Assembly: GCA_018136815.1 (NCBI GenBank)
Contig: CM030945.1
Span: 1,028,605 to 1,092,604, forward strand
Direction: 5' to 3'
Length of the DNA stretch: 64,000 nt
Source of the DNA: Isochrysis galbana
Lineage: Eukaryota > Haptophyta > Isochrysidales > Isochrysidaceae
Positions within the stretch are counted from its first letter, which is position 1. Each line of letters opens with the position of its first letter. Position numbers and translations under genes: made by a program. The notes under the pieces are model-generated. The model saw only the letters and a program-made list of their open reading frames with translations. It was not told the DNA's origin and searched no databases. Below are positions 18,974 through 28,408 of this stretch, in pieces.

Positions 18974-20111
18974 GAACCTACTTTTATAAGTGGGGGACAA
19001 TGGGGGCCTCGCACCCCCCTCACACCATCGCGGACACCCCCCGGGGTGGGCCCGTACAATCAACCCCAGCCCCTGCCCTTTGGCAAGGGCAGGGCACTCA
19101 TCAATCTGGCCCAGACCCTTCGGGGGCGCGGCCCGCGAGCTGCATTCCCACGCCCGCGCTGGGCCTGCCCTCGAGCTGACTCCCCCTCTGTCCCTGGTCG
19201 CCAGGCAGACAGGTGACTTTGGGCGGCTCCCATGGCTAGCGAGGCGAGCGTGGGAGAGGCAGGGGGGGCCAGGGGCTGAGCCGGGGGGGCGAACAGCTAT
19301 AGGAACAAAGGAAAGGATAGAAGATATGGACGAAGGGAACGGGGCACTGGCGGGTCGGGGCGGGGGCGGGGCGCGGGAAGACCCCCGACCCCACTGGCCA
19401 AGGAAACAAGGGGGGGACCGGAGTTACAAAGGAAAGGGCAAGGGAGGGATCTCGGCTGCATGCGGGCGCGGTGCGAGGGAGGAGAGGGAAGGGCGGGGCG
19501 CCGGGAGGGTAGACACGTTCTAAAAATAGAGCGTGTCGTGGGGCATGGAGGGCGTTCGCGCGCTCCCCCTAACGCAACAAAGGGAGAGAGTGGAGAGAGG
19601 GAGAGGGGGGGGTTTGCAACCCCCCCGATGGAATGCAGTGAGAAATGGGCCCCGTTTGCGTTAGCAAACGGGTGAGGGGCGGCTGGCGACAGGAGGGAGA
19701 AGAGAAGGGAGTGGCTCAATGGCGAGGAGAGTATCCCAGGTGGCGCAGGCTACTCGAGTCGCAGTCATTTATTTCTCGAGGACCGCTCACGGCGCGAGCT
19801 GGTAAGGGCCGTTCTTCTTGGATAAGAGAGTTCCTCCCCCCCCCCGGTGCTTTTTCCCGGAGAGTCGCCCGACGTAGGTCGGTCCGCCTCGATGGGTTTT
19901 CCCTCATTTTAACCTGTGGGGGGTTAGAATGGGAGCCGGGGGCCTGCGAGGGGGGAGATGTGGAGGGGTGCATAGGTGTATGTATCTGTGACAGCAACAT
20001 GCGTCGAGGCGTACGGGCAGGTGCGCTGAGGGTTGTCGTGTTAGTACCAGGGCTAGTGAGAGTAGTGGTACTAATGCTTAGTTATATTATTATATGGCCC
20101 GTCATATCCAT
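18957..20111 (-). mobile_element. Non-autonomous element B with 17-bp target-site duplication, inserted in copia
   Basis: TGGCCCGTCATATCCAT at 18957-18973 is repeated at 20095-20111, flanking 1121 bp (18974-20094). Read on the minus strand the insert resembles element A. Its start (gcattagtaccactactc), the block around CACAGATACATACACCTATG, the AAATAAATGAC stretch and the CTTATAAAAGTAGGTT end all match. Large parts of the middle differ, so the two are related but not identical family members. Because the flanks encode consecutive parts of a copia RNase H, the insertion and its target duplication are unusually clear. Confidence 0.8.
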
Positions 20112-20255
20112 CGTCGTGAGCTCTACGTGCGTGAGCTCACGCAGAAGAATGTGGTACGTGTCTACCACGTGCAGACCGAGCTCAATGTGGCCGACATGAT
20201 GACGAAGCCCTTACGGACAAAAAATTCCGTCCTAGAAACTAGGACCACGTCCTAG
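20103..20255 (+). pseudogene. Ty1/copia RNase H C-terminus
   Basis: The frame from 20103 reads HIHRRELYVREL, then VYHVQTELNVADMMTKPL. This is the diagnostic copia C-terminal motif (H-I-x-x-R...ADxxTKPL). It continues the fragment that ends at 18973. The element is truncated; a hairpin-forming GTCCTAGAAACTAGGAC follows and recurs as GTCCTAGTTTCTAGGAC at about 20827. Confidence 0.85.
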
Positions 20256-21790
20256 AAAATTCTTGGATTTCTAGGACTCTGCCGATCATGCCTCCGTTAT
20301 AGCCTATGGTGAGCTTATGAGACATCCCATCACCTGAAGCAAACCATCTCCACATCCCATTCAACCTTAGCTCTCCCCATGACCACAACTCTGCGGAGCT
20401 TGTCTTTGCTTACTTTTGCTACCACATTCATCATGCGGTGCTGCACTCGGGCGTCCGCTCGCACCAAAGGAGTTTTATTTTAGACCTTTTGGAGCAGTAG
20501 GCTAGCGGATTGGACACTTAGATGACAAAACCAAGCTTGGTGGTCACTGAAGGTCTCAAAGAGGGCAGTCAAAGCAACATTTCATCTCCTGGGGACCATG
20601 GGTAGAAGAGCTCCCCATTGGGTGGTATCAGCCATTTCTCCCGTTTCTAGGACAAGCAGCAATTCCGACCAGGTGACCCGTAAACGCGTCACAAAACTTG
20701 GTGTTGCTGAGGGAATGGTGCCTAGGTACACCTGGAACATTTAATGAGGACATGCATGTGGTAACTCAATAGCCAAGGTTTGGGACAAAATAACATGGTA
20801 TGCTCATGCTCTCACCTAGCAAAGTCCGTCCTAGTTTCTAGGACTGGTCCTAGAAAGCTGGGTACCTTTATCCGCTTAGCGGCGAACAAGTGATCCAAGT
20901 TCCATGGGCTGATTATGGTCCGCATTTGATTGAGATCTTGTTGCTTGTTGCCTTGCGAATCGCGAATCCCTCATTTGTTGCCCTTCTCCGGGGGATCAGG
21001 TCAAGGGGGGGTGAGAAGCGCAAGGCTTCATGCAAGGCTTCATGTGTATCGTGAACCCAACCAAGGCCTAGCTATGGCGCTATGGCTAGGTGGTGTGCAA
21101 AGCATTTGCTGTTCTTGTTGGGGGTTTGTTTTTGTGTCAGTTACGCGATCGGCAGTTGAGTCGGTTACGGCGGTTGAGTCGATTACGGCGGTTGAGCCGT
21201 TTCAGCCGTTGAACGGATCGTGCAAGGGTAGAGACCCCTAAGAGACAAGTAACAAGACAGCTTTTGCCACTCATCATGGACTTAGTACTTAGTTCGAATA
21301 AAACAATGGTAACTTAAACTTTTATTTGAATTTATAAAAATAAACTCATCTGGTCCTCTTTTAGACAGAACGCGACCTCAGATCGCACGCACACCCTTTC
21401 CCACGTTGGCCGGCCTATCGCTCTGACCAATGACCAACCCCTGCCCTCACTCACCTGGATCCCCCTGATTAGGAGCCTCTAGTCACCAGTTTGCTCCAAT
21501 GGACCTTCAGGGGCATGGAGCGTGGAGAGCCAGTGAGGGAGAGGCAGTAGGGGAGCACATGAGGACCGCTCGAATGAGAACGCCGTGGAGACGAGCGGTT
21601 TGTTTGTGGGGGTCTGTCTGCTGTCTGCTGTTTGTGTCCACAGCGTTTTTGTCGCACCTGCTACTTTAATTAGCGTGCTAGAGCACCAAAACGAACTCTA
21701 GTAAAGAACTCGGCCGCTGTTCCATGCCCGAGTCCCGCAGACCTCGACGGCGAGGAGGCGCTTCACCCCAGCTCTGGCACCTCAGCCAGG
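20256..21790. other. Intergenic, partial repeat copies
   Basis: No gene is supported. CTAGAAACTAGGAC-type inverted motifs at about 20230 and 20827 may bound the remains of the copia 3' region. About 21430-21560 is a diverged copy of the repeat also seen at 50.3 kb (gaccaacccctgccc, gccagtgagggagaggcag). Confidence 0.45.
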
Positions 21791-23047
21791 ATGTGGTGCG
21801 TGGATCTTGCGTCTGACGATGGTGTCAGCGACTCCACTGCCTCTTGCGCCACTCGCGCACTCACTTTAGGCGAAGTGAGGACGGGTAGCGCCTCTGCAGA
21901 CAGAGCAGTGGGCTCACTCGATCCGAGCGACATTCGCCGGCTGGCGGAAGCTTGCAGCGCTGGGCTCGACCCGAGTCAGTGTGAGCGAAATCCCTCTTGT
22001 ACTCGCGGATTCAAACATGGCGGTCGCGGTGGCCACTGCAGGCTGCAGGACGGCACGGCACGTGGCGCAAAGAGGAAGCCTGTGGTATCTCAGACGAAGC
22101 TCGGCTCTCTACACCGCTTGGCTGGCCTTCAGCAGCTGCAGGCTATCCCGCTGGCTTCTACCGCGCGCACACCTCGCCGCCCTCCCCCAGAACGGCGCTG
22201 GGTGGGCGTAGGCGGAGTGGCGAGACGTGATGCGAGCGGTAACGGGAAGCCGCTTCCATCATCCCTCGTCCCACCGCCTGACCCAATCTGGGACGCAGAG
22301 CGCAAACGCCGACGGCACGCCCTCACAAGGTGCGTGCGCTTCGCGCCCCTCCCCGAGGCGTCCGCTTCAAAAGTGGATGCGTCGGATGACTTGAGGGGTG
22401 CGTCGCTGGGTTGCACGGTCGAGGAGCAAACACCCGAGGGCGAGAGCTTGGTGACAATCGAAGGTGCTCACTTCAGCCAAGGTTGGGCCCCTCCAATCAG
22501 CATTTTGAAGGCAGGCCCCCCGCCTGCTCCTGTCGTGCGACGAGCGCTGAATGTGGGAATGCCAGTGTTAGAGATGGACGCCAGAGCGGTGAAGCTCGAC
22601 CAGGGCGGCGTGTCGACGAGCACCGCCGCACGCACACCAAAGAAAACAGGCCGAAAGCGCGCACGGCGAGGGTTTGCCGCGTCGTGTGCTCCGTGTGAAC
22701 GCAACCTTCGCTGCGTCCGAGGGTACAAGCATGGTGGGCGAGGGGGCCACTGCTCGCTGAGATCTGAGGGTGATGCAGACGAGGGAGATAGCTGGGCAGC
22801 GAACACTCAGGAAGAGGATGACAGGGAGCAAGACCCCGCGCTGTTTGGATCGGAAGAGGTAGGATGCCTTGGGTGCGAGGACAACCCCGCCCGAGGTGTT
22901 GCAGGCGAGGATGCTTGCGATCCTGAGATGCATGACAGCGGCGTAGGAGGCGTTGGAGATCTTGGCGATGAGTTCGGCACGGAATCATACGTGGCCGCTT
23001 TGCAGAACGGATTGTTTGACGTACAAGCAATGCAATTGCTGTGCTGA
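21791..23047 (+). CDS. Protein with two CxR-(G)-x-KHGGRGGHC motifs
   Basis: A 418-aa single-exon protein from ATG 21791. It carries two copies of a compact Cys/His motif: CERNPSCTRGFKHGGRGGHC (residues 64-83) and CERNLRCVRGYKHGGRGGHC (about 301-320), each followed by a basic or polar residue and leucine. The C-x5-C-x11-C spacing with a central KHGGRGGHC is constant, and the rest is Ser/Pro/Asp-rich and probably disordered, including an acidic patch (EEDDREQDP). The motif looks like a small zinc knuckle or nucleic-acid-binding element, but I do not recognise a named family and assign no function. No signal peptide or membrane span is visible. A neighbouring repeat with an unoccupied target site lies at 23.49 kb. 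Confidence 0.7.
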   Translation: MWCVDLASDDGVSDSTASCATRALTLGEVRTGSASADRAVGSLDPSDIRRLAEACSAGLDPSQCERNPSCTRGFKHGGRGGHCRLQDGTARGAKRKPVVSQTKLGSLHRLAGLQQLQAIPLASTARTPRRPPPERRWVGVGGVARRDASGNGKPLPSSLVPPPDPIWDAERKRRRHALTRCVRFAPLPEASASKVDASDDLRGASLGCTVEEQTPEGESLVTIEGAHFSQGWAPPISILKAGPPPAPVVRRALNVGMPVLEMDARAVKLDQGGVSTSTAARTPKKTGRKRARRGFAASCAPCERNLRCVRGYKHGGRGGHCSLRSEGDADEGDSWAANTQEEDDREQDPALFGSEEVGCLGCEDNPARGVAGEDACDPEMHDSGVGGVGDLGDEFGTESYVAALQNGLFDVQAMQLLC

Positions 23048-23479
23048 TCGAGAGGGAGGGGGGAGAGCCAAAAAGCATGTCCCACCGATGCATAGACCAG
23101 CCAACAAGACGACCGTCTTCTAGCCATTCCGGGCGATGGGGCCGAGCCCTCTCTCTTCGCTTGTCGCCCCATTATCTGGGCCGCAACCAGAACAGGGAGC
23201 TCATACACGCGTCGTAACACGCGTAGAAGTGGAAGTGCAAGTGCAACAAGCAAAATTCCGTGCCTTTTTTTATTTGGTGGCTTTACACCGCTGCACAGCA
23301 TGTACTTTGTTGTACTTTGTTGTAGACACGTGTGAGTACTCACTGCTCGTAATTTACTAGAATGCATGCTGATCGTGTCTTTGATTCGACAACGTCGAAC
23401 TGACAACCTACTCTCAGAGTAGAGAGTAGGGGTCATGGGGGGGTGCCTCGCGGCCCTCCCCTCAATCAATTAAAATAAT

Positions 23480-24690
23480 TAATGTTATATCCTAGCCAAC
23501 CCCACTAGCTAATTGGACACAACTTTTCCGTCCCGGAATCCCGCCATGCCTGACGAGCCAGGTGTCCGAGTGCTACCGGGGGGAGGGGGCACCGCCCCCT
23601 CCCCTCGATATTTGTCCTCCCCCCAGTGCACGCACCGACCCCGCGCACCCCAGCGCGTCCTCTCCTCGAGTCCACGCTGGGGGAAAACCCCTTTCGGGTA
23701 AAAGCAACGCAGGGGGGGGGGGGGCACTCGTGAGATAGGGGCCCAGAAGCGCTAATCTCCCTCGCTAGTGCGAGTGGCCGCGGCGAGCCGCGGCCCTTCC
23801 CTCCTGGCTCTGGCGCCCCCGTCTTCTCTTACCCAAACGGGGCGAGAAGACACGTATCTGCCGGAGGGGAGAGCTGCCGCTCCCCCCTCCCCTCCCTCTT
23901 CCCTTTTCCTCCTCTTTTTCCTGCGGCGGGGGCCCATGGCGCGCGCCTGCGGCCCCTCGCTCAGGTCCCCAGATGGCCTGCAGGGCCTGGGAGCACAGCT
24001 CAGGGGGCAGGTGAGGCTGGGGCATGGCCCTGGCCCCTCCTGCCTCTCCCTCGCTGGCGCTCCGAGCCCCTGCGGGTCGACTGGAGCTGGCTGGGGGGTC
24101 CTGAACAGGGGGCCCAGGGGGAGGAGGGGCTGGTCAGAGGAATGGGCAGGCCACGACGGGCCAGGGCGGGCGAGTCAGGCGGGCCTGTAGGGAGGGGAAT
24201 GGGTCAGCAGGGCTGTGTGCTCCTGGCAGGCCATCAGGCGTGCCAGGAGAGTGGGTGGATCCTCCCCCATGGCGGGGGAGGAGTGGAGAGAGAGGGGGGC
24301 TCGTGCCCCCAGATGGGCGAACTAAGTATAAACTTAGTTGGCCCTCCCCTCAATCAGGCAGGCGCACTAACGCCCCTCAGGGGGGGCCTATCAGTCATCC
24401 TCACGCCATGCCTCTCGGCATGTGCTGAGCAGTCAACTCACCCAGCCATACTCTCCCTGACAGCATACCGCGACGCGCAACCTTTCGCCCATCCTCACCC
24501 CAAAGCGTACTGACTTCCCCCACCATGATGCTCTGAGCCACAGAATGACAGACGACTTGGACGGCCCCCGAGGCCAGCGGAGCGAGTGAGGGGGAGGCAG
24601 GGGGGGCCAGGGGCGAAGCCCCAACCTCCACTGCCCCCATGAGCCGCCCAGCCGGCCAGTTGGGGGGACCTACAGGTCCCCCCAGAGGGG
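23480..24690. repeat. Composite GC-rich dispersed repeats
   Basis: About 23540-24060 is related in inverted orientation to 50470-50830: shared blocks include GACGAGCCAGGTGTCCGAGT, CCCTCGATATTT, CAGTGCACGCACCGACCCCG and GGCGCGCGCCTGCGG. About 23920-24345 matches 61065-61480 in inverted orientation, ending in a hairpin near GGGGGCACGAGCCCCC. About 24530-24700 is the inverted relative of 50930-51120. None contains a plausible gene. Confidence 0.75.
24320..24339. other. 8-bp-stem hairpin at repeat end
   Basis: AACTAAGT-ATAA-ACTTAGTT, followed by GGCC. The same position in the copy at 61067-61086 reads AACTAAGT-TTAT-ACTTGGTT, still paired with one G-T wobble. Confidence 0.6.
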
Positions 24691-24859
24691 AGCCATGGCA
24701 CGCGCAAAAAGCACAAAAAAGCGACAAAAAATCGACCGTCACACACAAATCACAAATCAAAAAAGGTAAGAAATGCGAGAATTGGCATTCGCATTAGTCC
24801 GAGAGGCTGCAACCCCAGGTTTGGTTATTTTTTTACAAATGCCCCGTGAAATGGATATA

Positions 24860-25090
24860 AAAATTTAAGGACAATACACCCCCCCCCTTCCCCCCCCCCC
24901 CTTCCCCCCCTTCCCCCCTCCCTCCCTCCTTCCTTCCCCCCCTCCTCCCTCCTCCCACTCCCCCCCCCCCCCCCCCGCACTCCTCTCCCCCCCGCGCCGT
25001 ACCCCGCCCGCCCCGCCCCCTTTCTTCTTCCCTCCCCGCCATACCCCGCCCCCCCCCCTTCTCTTCTTCGCATCTCTCCTCTCGCGCCCA
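24860..25090. repeat. Poly-C/pyrimidine low-complexity tract
   Basis: Long C runs with interspersed T. Minus-strand open frames across it read as poly-Gly/Arg/Glu and are compositional. Confidence 0.85.
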
Positions 25091-25798
25091 TGTCCCTCCT
25101 CCGCTCCTCCGTCCAATGGACAGTGCACCGGAGCTCGAGCGAGGCAGAGTGCGCACTTGCGCTCGCGCGCATGCATGCACCAGGGCCCCTGGTGCCCATT
25201 GATGACGAATTGGAGTGGCCCATAGGGCCTGAGGGCAATGAGGAAGGAGGCATGCCGGCGGCAGGCGCGGCGGAGGAGACGGCTTCAGAGGTGCTGACGG
25301 GCTGAAGCCCGTCAGCAGAGGAAGGCGGGCAGGCGGGCTTGAGCGAGGGCGAGGACGGCGGCGAGAGCGACATCGAGCGAGTAGCGAGAGGCGAGGGTGA
25401 GTGTGAGAAGGGCTGTGGTGGCAGGGGCTGGCGAGGCGAGGGGGGATTGTAGGGTATGAGTGTTACGAGAGCGAGAGCGACGAGAGCGAGAGCGACGACG
25501 GATGACGACTGACGACAGGACGACGGACAGAGACACCCAGGAAAACACCCCGACTCTCGCCCCACGACTTTCTCACATAACTCGACTGAAATCAAACCCA
25601 AACACTCCGATCAGACAACGACGGACGACGACCAAAGGGCGATCTGTCGGCGATCTTGTCTGGAACGGGAATCGCACCATAACGGAAACGAGAGACAATC
25701 TTGCTACGCAGGATTCCAAGAGACCTACCGAATAAGACGAGAGAAGTGCGATGTGCCTAAGGGGGAGATACGAAGAGGTCGTAAATTAAACCTGATGG

Positions 25799-26598
25799 CC
25801 CCCAGAAGCAGATAAAGAACCGCAGGGGAGATAGCAAATTAAACCTATCTGCGAGGCGCCTGGGAGGAAGAAAGGTGGGGAAACTTCCCTTCTCTTTCGA
25901 GAGAAAGAGAGAGGGCGCCCCACAACCCACGATCCCATGCATCCAAGCGAAGCTTTTGACCGAGAACGAGAGAAAGCAGAGAATTATAACGATAACGATA
26001 AATACCGAATGACGAAGAGAAGCCTAACGAGCGTCGATTCGCGAATGCGACACCCCCCTGCTAGGATCGAGCGTCCCGCGAGGAAAGAAGAGAACCTATC
26101 GGATAGCGGAGAGCTCCGAACAAGCCACGAGAAAGGCAGAAGAGCAATCCGAGAAGTTACGAACAATCGAGGATCGATGAGAACGCGGAACGACGAGAAT
26201 CGAGAATCGAGAACGAGAAACGAAGAACGATAAGAACGCGGAACGACGAGAATCGAGAGTCGAGAATCGAAGAACAAACGACGAACGACGAACGATGAAC
26301 TACAAGAATAGTGCGCGAGGATCGAAGAGACAGGGAGTACCACACCCCCAGAAGCAGATAAAGAACCGCAGGGGAGATAGCAAATTAAACCTATCTGCGA
26401 GGCGCCTGGGAGGAAGAAAGGTGGGGAAACTTCCCTTCTCTTTCGAGAGAAAGAGAGAGGGCGCTCCACAACCCACGATCCCATGCATCCAAGCGAAGCT
26501 TTTGACCGAGAACGAGAGAAAGCAGAGAATTATAACGATAACGATAAATACCGAATGACGAAGAGAAGCCTAACGAGCGTCGATTCGCGAATGCGACA
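25799..26598 (-). mobile_element. LTR-like pair (254-bp direct repeats), TRIM-like element
   Basis: Positions 25799-26052 recur almost exactly at 26345-26598, an offset of 546 bp, separated by 292 bp of AGAAC-rich non-coding sequence. On the minus strand each repeat starts TGTCGCAT, and the 3' copy is directly preceded by AGCAGGGGGG, a polypurine-tract-like sequence. TGTCGCATCCGCGATCGAC also starts the longer repeats at 36310, 45856 and 60793. The size and layout fit a terminal-repeat retrotransposon in miniature; no target duplication is clear and a simple segmental duplication is possible. Confidence 0.55.
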
Positions 26599-26995
26599 AT
26601 TGAGCGCCATGGGATGTCATCCGGGCAAAAACCCAGCGCTGCTACTCGTGCAAGTTTGCAACGATGCATGATCTCAGGGCACACGCTGCGGCCGAGGCCG
26701 AGCACACGCACCGCGCAGTGGTGCGCGCAATCGACAGCCTTCAGAGCGCGCAGGCAAGGGCTCGGCTGGGCTGCGATCGTCTCATCAAGGGCCTACATGT
26801 GGGGAGTATATTCTGTCTATTCGCGTGTGAACGGTCTACCCCCTCCCTTTCTCTCTTTCTCTCCAAGCACGCGTAAGTGCGCGCGCATATGTTCATGCTC
26901 AGCGCGCGGTGCATGAGTGCTCGCGTTGCCATTCAAAAACGGAGACAAAAACGAAAGAAGTTGCAAAAACGGCAAAAACGGCCTGTTTTTGGCCT

Positions 26996-27391
26996 TCACA
27001 GAAAAACGGTAAAAACGTATTTCCCATCTAGGTCAGTGGCCTTGACTTTTGTCGATGGTGCCGGGCCAGCCCCTCGTGCCGGAGCACGAGGGCGGCTGTG
27101 TAGGGGCCAGGCCCGGAGGCCTTCCCTGTTGGATCGTCCCTCTTGTGTGGTGTGGCTGGGGTGGCTGTGTGGAGTGATGTGGGTGTGCTGCATGCTGGCT
27201 GCTGCCAGCATGCAGGCTGTGGTGCCTCCGTTCTCGGAGGTGCGCGGGCGCGGCCCGCTGGCTCCTGCGCCCACCTGGTCGGGCGGGTCGTCTTGGCGCG
27301 GTCGCTTCGGCGACAGTGGCGTGTCCATGAACGCTTCGTCCATGGCGGCGAGGGCGGCGGCAGCGAGGGCGGGAGGCGGCGCGCGCTCCAT
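26996..27391 (-). pseudogene. 5' fragment of the HPxH RING-like family gene
   Basis: From ATG 27391 the minus strand reads MERAPPPALAAAALAAMDEAF, then MDTPLSPKRPRQDDP. This matches the start of the gene at 11103 without its RARM repeat. Beyond about 40 residues similarity is lost and no coiled coil or zinc motif follows, so only the start is preserved. Confidence 0.55.
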
Positions 27392-27395
27392 GACC

Positions 27396-27413
27396 CTATC
27401 AGTTTACTGATAG
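27396..27413. promoter_or_regulatory. Hairpin adjacent to the family start codon
   Basis: CTATCAGT-TT-ACTGATAG, an 8-bp stem. Relative to the 11108 copy, CGTT/AACG has become CAGT/ACTG, so both arms changed and pairing is kept. Confidence 0.55.
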
Positions 27414-27906
27414 TTGGCTCCGCAAGAAATGAGAAACCCCCCCTTCCCCACCCCCCGCCCCTAAGAAACCTCAAATAAGAAACCCCCGGGCGGAGCTTGG
27501 TGGGGCAAGAAAGCTTTAGAAGCTTTTGAGTGTTTTCTTAATGGTGCACCCATACTCTATACTCTCCCATACTGTAGACACTTTGCACTTTGGGAGCGTG
27601 CGCTCAGTCGCGTGCGAAAGAGGTGTGAACCACTGTCGGCGGGGGTACCATGTTTGGCCCCAACCCATGGGGTCCCAGTGATTGATAGCAACCAAGGTTG
27701 AGCTAGCGCGCTCACGCGCTCACACAAGGACGACACGGTACGTTCCCCTCCTTCCACTCGGAGTAGATCTGACACGTATACTACAAAACTCGCGCTCAGA
27801 GTAAAACACTTCCCACCTCCCTCGGGTATTATCTACCTTCCGCGCGGGCGGGGGCGAGGGGGGGGGGGGGGGGAGAGGAGAGGGAGAGAGAGAGGTGGAA
27901 GACATT

Positions 27907-28401
27907 GAAAGGAGAGAGGAGAGAGAGGAGAGAGAGGAGAGAGAGGAGAGAGAGGAGAGAGAGGAGAGAGAGGAGAGAGAGGAGAGAGAGAGGAGAGGAG
28001 AGAGAGGAGAGAGAGGAGAGAGAGGAGAGAGAGGAGAGAGAGGAGAGAGAGGAGAGAGAGGAGAGAGAGGAGAGAGAGGAGAGAGAGGAGAGAGAGGAGA
28101 GAGGGAGGAGAGAGAGGAGAGAGAGGAGAGAGAGGAGAGAGAGGAGAGAGAGGAGAGAGAGGAGAGAGAGGAGAGAGAGGAGAGAGAGGAGAGAGAGGAG
28201 AGAGAGGAGAGAGAGGAGAGAGAGGAGAGAGAGGAGAGAGGAGGAGAGGAGAGAGAGGAGAGAGAGGAGAGAGAGGAGAGAGAGGAGAGAGAGGAGAGAG
28301 AGGAGAGAGAGGAGAGAGAGGAGAGAGAGGAGAGAGAGGAGAGAGAGGAGAGAGAGAAGAGAGAGAAGAGAGAGAAGAGAGAGAAGAGAGAGGGAGGAGG
28401 G
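27907..28401 (+). repeat. 495-nt uninterrupted purine tract, (GAGAGAGGA)n
   Basis: Every base from 27907 to 28401 is A or G, mostly a 9-bp GAGAGAGGA unit. It ends eight bases before the ATG at 28409 and contains no ATG, so it is probably the promoter-proximal region or 5' UTR of the CCCH-SAC3 gene. The frame through it is open (RRERRERR) but has no start codon. Confidence 0.9.
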
Positions 28402-28408
28402 CGGCGCC

